Below are positions 37,544 through 45,473 of a stretch of DNA of 45,473 nucleotides, piece after piece. Source of the DNA: a virus; IMG/VR virus record IMGVR_UViG_3300045125_000043, positions 1 through 45,473 of that record. One strand, given 5' to 3'. Below the pieces are notes generated by a model. The model worked only from the letters and a program-made list of their open reading frames with translations. It was not told the DNA's origin and made no database searches. Every line of letters starts with the position of its first letter. Within the stretch, counting starts at the first letter, position 1. The position numbers and the translations under genes are program-made.

Positions 37544-37545
37544 GT

Positions 37546-38367
37546 TTATAGAGCACCAGTTATATTAGCAATCTTTGGAAGGTCACCTTGGAACCATATG
37601 TTCCGATGTGTGTTGTTTTCATCCAAGGACATAACCAAATCTTACCTCCGATTGCTCTCCAATACTGGCAGAACATATAATCTTCGGAAAGATAGCGGTG
37701 TGAGTCTGGATCAATCACAGTATCAAAATATGCATGAATATATCTTGTGCCATCAAAGTTGGCTTGACCAACATGATCTGGCTTATAGTTTAGATGTGGA
37801 TATTCTTCCTTGAATTTATCAAAGACTTCAACGCTTCACCATCATAAAGCCTGTGCCAATTTCCATAACTTCAAGAGGCTCTGTTACCTTGAATTGCTTG
37901 GTGCCGGGAACAGGATTGAAAACATAGTCACCAGTTACACCCTCAAGTTCTGAGGGATTAAACTTGCTCTCGTCAAAGCCTGAATCAGACAATAGTTTCT
38001 TAGATGAATTCCAAACTGCTTTCCAATTGATAGACTTCTTAGGATAAGGACCACCAACAATATCTTTATCAAGTGCAATGAGTGCCAGGACATCTTCTGG
38101 ATTGAATTGAATGTCTGAGTCAATGAATAGCAGATGTGTAAAGCCAGAACGTAGAAACTCGTCTACCAGATAGTTTCTTGCTCGGGTGATTAGGCTTTCA
38201 TTGAACAGGAAAGAAAAGCGACATTCAATTCCATATCTCACACATACATTCTGTAAATCCAAACAAGCCTTCATATAAAGGCCATTGGCATTTCCACCAT
38301 ACATAGGAGTACAAATAAATAATCTACACTTCCGACCAAATCCCTCAACTTTAATAGATAGTTCCAT
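37546..38367 (-). CDS. Glycosyltransferase (GT-A, one or more frameshifts near the C-terminus)
   Basis: MELSIKVEGFGRKCRLFICT, YGIECRFSFLFNESLITRAR then NYLVDEFL, THLLFIDSDIQFNPEDVLAL (DSD metal site) and DKDIVGGPYPKKSINWKAV. IGTGFMMVKR is followed after an indel by YKPDHVGQANFDGTRYIHAY and SEDYMFCQYWRAIGGKIWL (ED motif). Ends IANITGAL. About 274 residues. It resembles virus glycosyltransferases of marine T4-like phages. Target (virion, DNA or host glycan) unknown. Confidence 0.82.
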
Positions 38368-38403
38368 ATTATATTCTCCTACATTTATATTTCTTGTGAT
38401 GTT

Positions 38404-38887
38404 TCAATTTACCCGTAAAGCAACTTGTCCCATTGCCTGATATAATAATCCATTTTTTCTACAAAAATCAGCCAAACCTTTTATTATAAATGCATCACCT
38501 GTTGGACTTACAATTTCCCACAATTTTGCCTGCCGGGTTGTTTTTCACCAAAAAGGTTTTTATTATGTGGGGTTTGTCCTTTTTTCTTATTACTTATTTT
38601 TTCTTTGATTCTTCTAAGTGTTTTTTACCATAAAAATGATTGTCTTTTCCGTATCTTTTCTTACGGTTCTTTGCACCAGTAGATTGTGATATCTTTATTG
38701 CCTCTGAGTTTGTTATCTGCCCAGATAACATTTGCCAAGCAATCTTGTCTTGCCATTTTCCATGCTGTTCATAAAGTTTTCTATAGGCTTCAGCATGTTC
38801 TTCAATAGTGAGTTCTACAAGATTTGATGGATCGTCTGTTCCGCCCATATGTTTAGGGATTATGTGATGTTTGTGATAAATAGTCAT
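38404..38887 (-). CDS. HNH homing endonuclease with NUMOD3-type motif
   Basis: Start MTIYHKHHIIPKHMGGTDDP then SNLVELTIEEHAEAYRKLYE then QHGKWQDKIAWQMLSGQI gives the HNH signature (HHI.P...GG.d...N...l...H). Then GKDNHFYGKKHLEESKKK and, after an indel, KGQTPHNKNLFGEKQPGRQN with NUMOD3-type basic repeats. The end reads GQVALRVN. About 161 residues. A late promoter lies upstream. It is common in T4-like phages as a mobile gene. Confidence 0.92.
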
Positions 38888-38946
38888 AGCTGATGCTCCT
38901 TGTAGCATTAGGGTGGTTGGATGCTGATGACATCGTGAACCACAAC

Positions 38947-38954
38947 TATTTATA
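38947..38954 (-). promoter_or_regulatory. T4-type late promoter (TATAAATA)
   Basis: Exact TATAAATA on the minus strand, about 60 bases upstream of the HNH start at 38887. It lies in a gap between the MoxR terminator and the HNH gene and so is a good late promoter candidate. Confidence 0.7.
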
Positions 38955-39020
38955 TTCATACTACATTCTCCATTCTGTATCATTATAACGGGAGTGCCAT
39001 CCGCTAGTATATATGTGCGA

Positions 39021-39051
39021 AAATAGGGCCAGCGATTTGCCAGCCCTATTT
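39021..39051 (-). terminator. Hairpin terminator after the MoxR gene
   Basis: AAATAGGGC and GCCCTATTT form a 9-bp stem (39021-39029 and 39043-39051) around a loop TGGCAAATCGCTG that can itself partly pair. TTTTCG follows on the minus strand. It lies 18 bases past the MoxR stop. Confidence 0.82.
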
Positions 39052-39068
39052 CTTTTATGCTTTATTTC

Positions 39069-40388
39069 TTAGAACGCAATTTCATCTGTTGTCTTCTTCA
39101 CTGGAACCATAACTGAGTATTGACCCAACGCAGCATCAAAGGAAAGGGTATTGAACAGACTTGAATTGACAATACCAGAACCATCACTAAATGTCCATAA
39201 ACCACCTACACTAACCACAGTCTTCTTTTCAGCGGTTGGCTGTGCAGTAGCAGCAGGAGCACCAACTGTTTCGTCAATCTTTTTGTACAAATCCATGAAC
39301 GAGTTCTTAGTATCCATGTCAAAGCGATTGAGACACAACTGAATTGCCTTTTCACGGTTACCCTTGAGAGATTGTAAAGGCTTCGCAGATGTGAACCAGA
39401 CGACGAGTAGAAATGATTTCCGAGATTGCACCTTCGGCAAAAGTCTTACGAACAATCTCGGCCCAAGTCACAAGCTTATCAACAAATTTGTCGTCGGCCA
39501 TACCAGACTTGGCAAGCACTGCGTTGAGAATCTTTGCCTCAGTCTTTGCGTTGGGATATTCCTGCTCCATTGCTTAACAGAGAAACGCTCAAGGAACGCC
39601 TCGTTCATAACGTTGGTACCGATAAAGCGGCCATCGTCAGAACCCTTACCCTTGGTGTTGGCAGTAGCAACGATATTGGAAGCCAACAGCAGGAGCAACT
39701 ATACTCTGTTGATCTTTTTGAGATAGATGCCCTTGCCTTCAAGGATAGGCTGGAACACATCAACTTGTTAGAACCAAGATCAACCTCGTCAAGCAATAAA
39801 AGTGCACCACGCTCCATTGCGACAATGACTGGACGCCATTCTGCCACACGGTCTTACCGTCAATCAAACAGAAACCGCCAATCAAATCGTCTTCATCAGT
39901 TTCAATTGTAATGTTGACACGGATGCACTCACGCTTTTCGGCGGCACAAACCTGTTCAACCATCATTGTCTTACCGTTACCAGATAGGCCGGTAATATAC
40001 AGGGGATAGAACTTACGAGCAATGATAGAACGAACATCCTTGAAATGACCGAACGGAACATAACCAGCAACCTTTTCAGGCACAAGCGACACTTCGGTCG
40101 TTACAGTGGAATCAGACTTTACCAGAGAAAGAGCCATATTTACAGTTGCCTCATTATCCATTGTTACAGGGGCGGGTGTTACTACTGGTGCGGCAGCAAC
40201 AGGGCCAGAGAGAATACACACACCACGAGAAACACGCAATGTGGAATCATTCCAAAAGCCACGTAGGTAAACCAATACCAGATTCACTTACATACTTCGG
40301 TAACCTGCTGCCGAGTAATGCTTGTAATAGCACCATACTTTGCGGCAACAGCATCAGTAAACTTTTGACGGTCAACAGTCTTAGCCAT
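39069..40388 (-). CDS. cobS: AAA+ ATPase, CobS/MoxR type (frameshifted)
   Basis: N-terminus [20 protein letters not shown] then [14 protein letters not shown] is winged-helix-like, followed by a variable region. ATPase core: [20 protein letters not shown] (Walker A), [33 protein letters not shown] (Walker B), and, after breaks, [40 protein letters not shown] (sensor 2 and lid) and [14 protein letters not shown]-type helices. A linker with [12 protein letters not shown] leads to an extra C-terminal domain, [16 protein letters not shown]. About 439 residues. Marine T4-like phages carry such CobS-like genes. MoxR-type ATPases work with vWA partners, here the next gene upstream. Confidence 0.9.
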
Positions 40389-40420
40389 CTTTAGAACCTT
40401 TCTCTCATCATCATAAGAAT

Positions 40421-40449
40421 AATATATCACAGTGAAACAGGAAAGTCAA
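40421..40449 (-). promoter_or_regulatory. Sigma-70-type promoter for MoxR, with -35 in a hairpin arm
   Basis: TTGACT (40444-40449) and TATATT (40421-40426) are 17 bases apart, upstream of the MoxR start at 40388. The -35 lies within the 3' arm of the hairpin that ends the vWA gene. Confidence 0.75.
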
Positions 40450-40483
40450 GGGCTGATTTTATCAAATGTTTTCAGCCCTTGAC
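40445..40483 (-). terminator. Long perfect inverted repeat after the vWA gene
   Basis: GTCAAGGGCTGA and TCAGCCCTTGAC form a 12-bp perfect stem with a 15-base A/T-rich loop, nine bases past the vWA stop. A T-run is weak (TTGACTTTCC), so it may be a partial terminator or regulatory hairpin. Confidence 0.6.
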
Positions 40484-40491
40484 TAGTTGAC

Positions 40492-42704
40492 CTATGCAAC
40501 CCGACAAACCTTATCCATAAACTTGGACAGTAGCACTCGGTTTACAGTTTTCTTTTCGGCAAACTTGATAAAGGCACTTGCGAGTCTCTGCTTAGATATG
40601 CCAGGGGCAATGAACTCAAACTTATCAGCCGATTTAGTTTGAGAGTTGATGATGTAGTAATCATCATAGCCCTTGCTTGAAAATCGCAATGTAACCGTTA
40701 TCATTCCACTGTTTCTTATTCTCAGCATTGTATGGATCAAGCAAGTAACCGGCACCACGCAATGAACCACTATGAAGATAGAAAACCAATAACATTACTT
40801 TGTGTGCGATCCTTGAGAATCTTCAACAAGGTATCAGTCATAACCTGACCGTGCATACTATTGATATTATAGGACTTCTTCATAACGGTATCATTTATAA
40901 TATACATATTACCCTTTGGCTTGTGTGGTAAGTATGTTCTGCTTTGATCGTGGTAACCAGTAATAGAATCCGATCCACCATCAGTCAAGAAAATGGTATT
41001 CACACCCTGCAACTTATTTTTTACGAGAGTCATTGACGATACTTTCGTGCAACAACAATCGCTTGGTTGAGCGGTGTGGATTCCATCTTATCACAAGGAT
41101 AGTAAAGCCTATTCGTTGCGTGAGCAAACAGGATTTCAAATGCCTTGTTTAGAGTAGAAGGTGTTCATCCGTGAAGATGAGAATGTTTCGCAGTTTGGAA
41201 GTTATGAAATGTAATATCGTTTGTCTTATAATCAAACTGTTTACTAAATCTTTCCTGTGAGTCTGCCTCACGGAACAGATACACATCAAAGGAATCTGTA
41301 CTCGCTTACAGAACATCACAAGAGACTATCAACTGCTTCATTGTATATTCAATGTTATAGACCATTGAACCTGACCAATCAAGGAACATACAAGAGCCAT
41401 AGTTTTTACCCTCGGGCACTACCGATGTACGACAGGAAAATATCATCATTGTACTTGTATGTAAAACATTTTGTTTGTGTCAATAACACCAGTCTTAGCA
41501 ATACGAGTGCGAGAGTAAGCATCGGCACGCTTTTTCATTTCAAACTCTTTGACCATGAAAGAGATTGTGTCGTTTTCCTTTTGCTTGAATGTCACAAAGT
41601 TTTTCTGGGCACTCTGTACACTAGTCCAGTTAGACTTGTAACGAGCATACTCCTTTTCCATTTGTGGAATAACAACAGAAAAGTCATCAACAATGTATTT
41701 GACATCATACTTTGGAATTGTCAAATATACATAGTTGACATCATCTATTACGAACAATGGTATCTAAGTTTTTGTTAGCTGCCTTTTCAGTTTCACTATC
41801 TGGGATATCATTTTCTTCTGAGTCAAATGAACCGCCAACCTCACTATTCTTGCTTGGCTTTGACTTTACTTTTGATTCAGTTTCATCGTCATCGAGATTA
41901 CAGGTCTGCGTCACCATCGCCTTCATCACCATCAGCAACATCATCAGATTCATCGTCACCATCAGTGCTAACACTTCCAATACCATCATCAGAGTCATTG
42001 CTATCCTCACCATCACCATCAACATCTTCATAGTCAAAGTCAATGTCATCTTCATCAACTTCATCTAACTCAATATCATCAGATGTGGTTTGACTCTTGA
42101 TCTTATTGGCTTCAAGGCAGAACTTATAAACATCTTCGGTCAATGCAATCACATCTTCAAATGTTTCGGCACTATCAATGCGATTGACGAAAACCATTTC
42201 AGGGGCAGAAAACTTGATACCAAGTAACACGCCACCCTTGGAAGTACATATTGATACGGTCAATAAAATTGAAAGAGTTTACATCTTTGCCAAGCGTACC
42301 AAAGAAGTTGCGTTCAAACAGTTCCTTGTAACCAGCAACATAGTTGCGGCGTGAACCAGGATAACGACGCTTTTGACGCTTGTCAATACGAGCATCTTCA
42401 ATGACATTCATAAAGTTTTTGATAGCACCCCTTGCCTTATCAGGGTTTTCAGGGTGATACTTTTGGCAATAGCATTGATATGCTCAACCCGAGACCCTCA
42501 CCGGAGTATCCAACGCATGGCCCGTTTCGTGAACCACAAGCATATCGTACAAGTCGTCAGAATATTCTGCCACACGGGCAAAATAAGGTTGCGATTCTTC
42601 ACATCAGATGCAGCAGTCTTTGCACCGGGACTATGCATAACGGTAATATTTTCAGTGGCCAATAGTCGGGCCAACTGAGACTTGATTTGATTTGTTGCGG
42701 TCAT
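40492..42704 (-). CDS. Zincin-like plus vWA (MIDAS) protein, putative MoxR partner (frameshifted)
   Basis: N-terminus MTATNQIKSQLARLLATENI and MLVVHETGHALDTP (HExxH, plus 42517-42531). Then NFMNVIEDARIDKRQKRRYP then GSRRNYVAGYKELFERNFFG (E.ARI as third zinc ligand region). A long acidic linker (41880-42090, D/E-rich) follows. Next KNFVTFKQKENDTISFMVKE then FEMKKRADAYSRT (helical), and a vWA domain: FLDWSGSMVYNIEYT (MIDAS DxSxS, 41363-41380), ESTPLNQAI (MIDAS Thr), VNTIFLTDGGSDS (MIDAS Asp). C-terminus RVLLSKFMDKVCRVA. About 737 residues. CobT-like layout, but with an added peptidase-type motif. Many indels. Confidence 0.82.
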
Positions 42705-42729
42705 AATGTCCTCTCACAAGTTATACATA

Positions 42730-42757
42730 ATAATACCATATCCACGACCAAACACAA
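42730..42757 (-). promoter_or_regulatory. Promoter-like sequence upstream of the vWA gene
   Basis: TATTAT (42730-42735) preceded at 16 bases by a weaker TTGTGT (42752-42757). It is positioned about 25 bases ahead of the ATG at 42704, whose ribosome binding site is GAGAGGA. Confidence 0.45.
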
Positions 42758-42807
42758 CAAATAAAATTGCATAGCAGCCATGCTAAAAATGCATAACTAC
42801 ATACAAC

Positions 42808-43174
42808 TCAGGCTTCCCAAGCCCCATGTATTACACACCAGTCAGCAATCACATTTCTCTTTTGTAATAAAAGAACTATGTTCTCAAACTTGCGAATCAT
42901 TCTGTGTCGCCAATGGTGCCAGTACAACTCCAAAATCTCATCCTCGGTTTTATACACAAGTTCTGGGGCACCGGGTTCATTATAGCAATAAGTTTTCATT
43001 TTATCAACCTCTAAACTTTTGTCTAATAATGCTTCTACAAGATTTGAGTATTCTTTTAGAACTTCTGCTTTTGTTGACAACGATCCACACATTTCTATTT
43101 TTTGCGTGGACCAATGCCAAATCTCCTTTTTTACCCAAAAGGAAGCAGTCTTGTGTAAGCATATCAAACTTCAT
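42808..43174 (-). CDS. Conserved phage hypothetical protein (frameshifted)
   Basis: Start MKFDMLTQDCFLLGKKGDL at 43174, then in another frame KAEVLKEYSNLVEALLDKSL, KTYCYNEPGAPELVYKTEDE, ILELYWHHWRHRMIRKF and NVIADWCVIHGAWEA. The end matches, from memory, a small protein of many myoviruses with TYCYN.PG....V..EDE, YW.YW...M and a tail like DWVVVHWAWE. Function unknown. About 122 residues. Confidence 0.6.
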
Positions 43175-43318
43175 TATTGCCAACCTGTATCAAAGTCATC
43201 AACAAACCAAGAGTTATAGAATGTTCTACGCTTTTGAGACATAGGTGGAGTGGAAGTCAATCTTATCAAAAGAAACGGCAGACTTACAACAAGTACAGGT
43301 ACCAATATACATAACCAT
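43174..43318 (-). CDS. Small Cys-containing protein (frameshifted)
   Basis: MVMYIGTCTCCKSAVSFDKI then DFHST, and after one indel KRRTFYNSWFVDDFDTGWQ. The CTCC cluster could bind metal. About 47 residues. Its stop overlaps the start of the next gene (TAATG). Function unknown. Confidence 0.4.
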
Positions 43319-43329
43319 TTCGTTTTTCT

Positions 43330-44406
43330 TTATGGCTGGATAATAACTCCAACTATGATAATTGAGAGAAACACCCAACCCGTCTTAGAAAGTTCATACT
43401 GTAAACTCCCATAGCTAGAGAGCTCAAAATGCATATGATAGTAGAGCAGCACATGGAATAAGTAAGAATCCAAGCCACTACGATCTCTCGTGCATTTCTT
43501 CCACTTTACCTTTGGTTCAGGTTCGCTGGCACCTACACCAAGGATAGCACCTGTGATTGTATGAGTTGTGCTAACAGGAGTACCAACAGCACTGGCAACA
43601 AATAACATACCACTACCACCAGCCTGCCTTCAGCACTGAAACCACTAACACAGTTTAGACTTGTAAGTTTGAAACCAAGTGTTTGAACGATCTTCCATCC
43701 ACCAACTTAGAGTACCAAGACCCATAACAGTAAATGAAACAAACAACCCACATTGGAATGGCATCTTCTTTTGTAAGATAACCACCAGCAATCAAAAATT
43801 AAGAAAGATGATATAGCAGTCTTTTGAGCGTCATTGGCACCGTGGCCCCATTGAATAACATGCCGCTGAGACTATCTGTAATCTTTTGAACCATTTGTTT
43901 GTAGTTGATCTTTTCACATTGGAAACATGTTTTCGCATTGCTGTATGAATACCAGCACCAAGAATAAAACCCAATCATTGGGGCAACGATAATAAATGCT
44001 AGAATGGGATAAAAGCCAGGGAAGAATTGCTCCTGTACCAAAAGAAGGTACCGCTGCACCCATCAAACCACCAATCAAGGCGTGTGATGAACTTGTTGGC
44101 ATTACCAAATACCAAGTAATCATATTCCAGGTAATAGCACCCATCAAACAACCAAACACAACCTGTAGGGTGATTGCTTCAGGGGTGATAATGCCTTTAC
44201 CCATTGTCGCTGCTACTTTGAGAGTAATAAAGAATAACAATAAAATTAAAAAATGCTGCCATACAGACAGCTTGAAATTGTGTTAGTGTTTTTGTTGCCA
44301 CGACTGTTGCGATACTATTAGCAGCATCGTGGAATCCATTTAATGAAGTCAAATATCAAGGGCCGATAATGACCAACGCACAAGTTATATAAAATATTGT
44401 ATCCAT
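43330..44406 (-). CDS. PiT-family inorganic phosphate transporter (frameshifted)
   Basis: Membrane symporter of the PHO4/PiT family. Start MDTIFYITCALVIIGP at 44406, then NGFHDAANSIATVVATKTLT (first PiT GxHDxAN signature). Further: LVMPTSSSHALIGGLMGAAV then PSFGTGAI (S-S-S-H-A repeat motif), APMIGF, and the second signature YSMGHGANDAQKTAI. Near the end PVSTTHTITGAILGVGASEP is the second S/T-x-H repeat. About 359 residues, many indels. It would import phosphate (with H+ or Na+) into the infected cell, as an auxiliary metabolic gene. Confidence 0.88.
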
Positions 44407-44414
44407 AAATTCCT

Positions 44415-44867
44415 CTATTTTTTCTTACACCAATCAGTTGACTTTTTTCTCACCGTGATATTCAACTGCGTGTCCGGTTTCAATCATTAGTTTACTGAGA
44501 TATTTACCATCAATCTCCAAGTCTCCCAAAACTCTACCCCCATACTTGTCCCATCTTTTCAAGTGAATCTCAGACATCCTTGCCTTAGATAATGTTTCTT
44601 CAACAAACTGTTTGGCAGCAATAGACCTTTCAAATCTTCAAGTTTACGCTTTGCCAATATACCCTTTTCTGGTGTGTCAATACCAAGACTCTTAGGTTAA
44701 GTTTTTGATTTTAGTTCTTTTAGTGAAATGGTGCTTCAATTTCAATCGTGTCGCCGTCTATTACGTTTGATAGGATAAGAATATGTTCCTGGTGTTCTAC
44801 CGTGACTTAGAACTGCTAGGGTAGCAGTAGCAGCAACGGCTGTCAATGTGGTTTTCTTTTCTGTCAT
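44415..44867 (-). CDS. Staphylococcal-type (thermonuclease) nuclease, membrane-anchored or exported (frameshifted)
   Basis: MTEKKTTLTAVAATATLAVL is a signal or anchor helix. After indels: VIDGDTIEIEAPFS, LNLRVLGIDTPEKGILAKRK (Arg and Glu of the SNase site, RxLGIDTPE), AKQFVEETLSKARMSEIHLK, RWDKYGGRVLGDLEIDGKYL (second Arg in KYGGR) and MIETGHAVEYHGEKK with a likely end DWCKKK. About 150 residues, the usual size of this OB-fold nuclease, which cuts DNA and RNA with Ca2+. It could act in the periplasm, for example on DNA of competing phages. Confidence 0.88.
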
Positions 44868-44895
44868 TACTATGTAATTATCCTATTCAATTTCA

Positions 44896-44903
44896 TATAA
44901 ATA
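44896..44903 (+). promoter_or_regulatory. T4-type late promoter on the plus strand (TATAAATA)
   Basis: Exact TATAAATA reading rightwards, about 64 bases upstream of the GIY-YIG ATG. Transcription would begin near 44909. The 5' region holds an inverted repeat AAGGTGT/ACACCTT (44904-44946 area) that only longer, read-through transcripts would contain in full. Confidence 0.75.
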
Positions 44904-44966
44904 AGGTGTGGTCCACGAGATTGCAGTCCAACCACTCTAACACCTTACACGGAGGAGTATCAGCAT

Positions 44967-45473
44967 ATGTCTATTTATTGTGTCCTATCTTACTATCTAC
45001 TGAAATAAATTACCACCTTTTTATATAGGCTCTTGTAAGACGAGTCATATTACAGAAAAACTATCACAGCTCTGTTTCTTCCCAAAGGTATAAAAAAGTT
45101 TGGAAGATGAAATCAAAAATAATCCAAATCTTTTCAAAACTGTTATTATATCATACTTTGATAGTGATGAAAAGGCCAGAGAAAATTATTTTTCCAAGAA
45201 AAACTAAATGTTGTGAAATCTCCAATGTATATAAATGAATCAAAGGCCAGAAAAAATGGTTTCTTTGGTAGAGATGTTAGTAGTGAAAAAATCAAGATAT
45301 GGTTTCAAGTGGAAAGATAAACATCCCAAAGGATTTTAGGACATAATCATAGCGATGTTGCTAAAGAAAAATTAGCCAAGCACATAAAGGAAAATTTGCA
45401 CAATTGAAAAAATCCCTATGTTTGAACTAAAAATATAGTGGAAAGAAAGAAAAAAGATGGTTAGTGAAGGTTG
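44967..45473 (+). CDS. GIY-YIG homing endonuclease, 3' end cut by the window (frameshifted)
   Basis: ATG 44967 follows a strong GGAGGAG. MSIYCVLSYYLLK, then, after an indel, LPPFYIGSCKTSHITEKL, is the GIY-YIG core. EDEIKNNPNLFKTVIISYFD and NVVKSPMYINESKARKNGFF then GRDV match free-standing phage endonucleases, with NUMOD3-like repeats after. Many indels near the end. It is on the strand opposite to the flanking phosphate/nuclease genes, like the endonuclease at 2795. Confidence 0.85.

Noticed and set aside
37379-37813. 144-codon plus-strand frame
   Set aside because: It is the shadow of the HNH and glycosyltransferase genes on the minus strand, both of which have clear motifs.
41757-42068. 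Plus-strand frames rich in Ser, Pro, Ile and Val opposite the acidic linker
   Set aside because: They are the complement of the D/E-rich codons of the vWA gene and have no ribosome binding site.
44904-44946. Possible tRNA on the minus strand between the SNase and GIY-YIG genes
   Set aside because: AAGGTGT/ACACCTT look like an acceptor stem and GCA like a Cys anticodon, but only about 45 bases separate the ends and D and T arms are missing.
1-45473. CRISPR arrays, insertion sequences or integrase/att sites
   Set aside because: No regularly spaced repeats, transposase or integrase motifs were seen on either strand.

Overview
The window is part of the genome of a T4-like myovirus (tailed phage), AT-rich by eye, probably infecting a marine or freshwater Gram-negative bacterium, perhaps an alphaproteobacterium (host is inference). 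The assignment rests on the T4 replication and recombination set on the minus strand: sliding clamp (45), clamp loader (44, 62), RegA, DNA polymerase (43), UvsX and helicase (41). It is supported by T4-type late promoters (TATAAATA), dUTPase, dNMP kinase, a PAAR tip protein, and Hsp20 and a CobS/MoxR ATPase of the kind known from marine T4-like phages. Nearly every gene longer than about 400 nt is broken by one or more single-base indels or isolated stops, while protein similarity continues across the breaks. The simplest reading is an unpolished long-read assembly. I therefore give whole-gene spans and say where frames change.

Layout in transcription order (almost all on the minus strand, high to low coordinates). 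44.9-43.3 kb: exported nuclease, PiT phosphate transporter, two small genes; a GIY-YIG homing endonuclease lies on the plus strand at the right edge. 42.7-39.0 kb: a zincin-plus-vWA protein and its AAA+ MoxR/CobS partner, each with a promoter and ended by a hairpin. 38.9-36.5 kb: a glycosyltransferase flanked by two HNH endonuclease genes, then dNMP kinase. 36.5-33.2 kb: 45, a DsbA-like gene, 44, a PD-(D/E)XK nuclease inserted between 44 and 62, 62 and regA. 33.2-29.2 kb: HAD phosphatase-like protein, virion structural protein, dUTPase, spike-like protein, PAAR protein, Hsp20 with a structured leader, a tiny lipoprotein and a strong terminator. 29.1-28.2 kb: modular M15 endolysin.

28.2-16.3 kb: an unbroken cassette of 14 glycan genes (glycosyltransferases, a fucosyltransferase-like enzyme, FkbM and class I methyltransferases, a HAD-nucleotidyltransferase fusion, a GDPD-like protein, a UDP-sugar dehydrogenase and a sugar epimerase). 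Stops and starts overlap or nearly touch throughout, as expected of a co-translated pathway. 16.2-7.0 kb: small conserved genes, polymerase 43, a DNA methyltransferase, a membrane protein, a sugar-isomerase cupin, uvsX, two small genes and helicase 41. 7.0-0 kb: short early-type genes with consensus sigma-70 promoters, several exported envelope-directed proteins (RlpA-like, NlpC/CHAP-like, glycine-zipper), two tRNAs, and a second plus-strand GIY-YIG endonuclease.

The replication genes form a normal T4 replisome, but in T4 43 follows regA directly, whereas here about 18 kb of structural, lysis and glycan genes separates them. The most unusual parts are the glycan cassette, the MoxR/zincin-vWA pair, the nuclease inside the clamp-loader operon and the PiT transporter.
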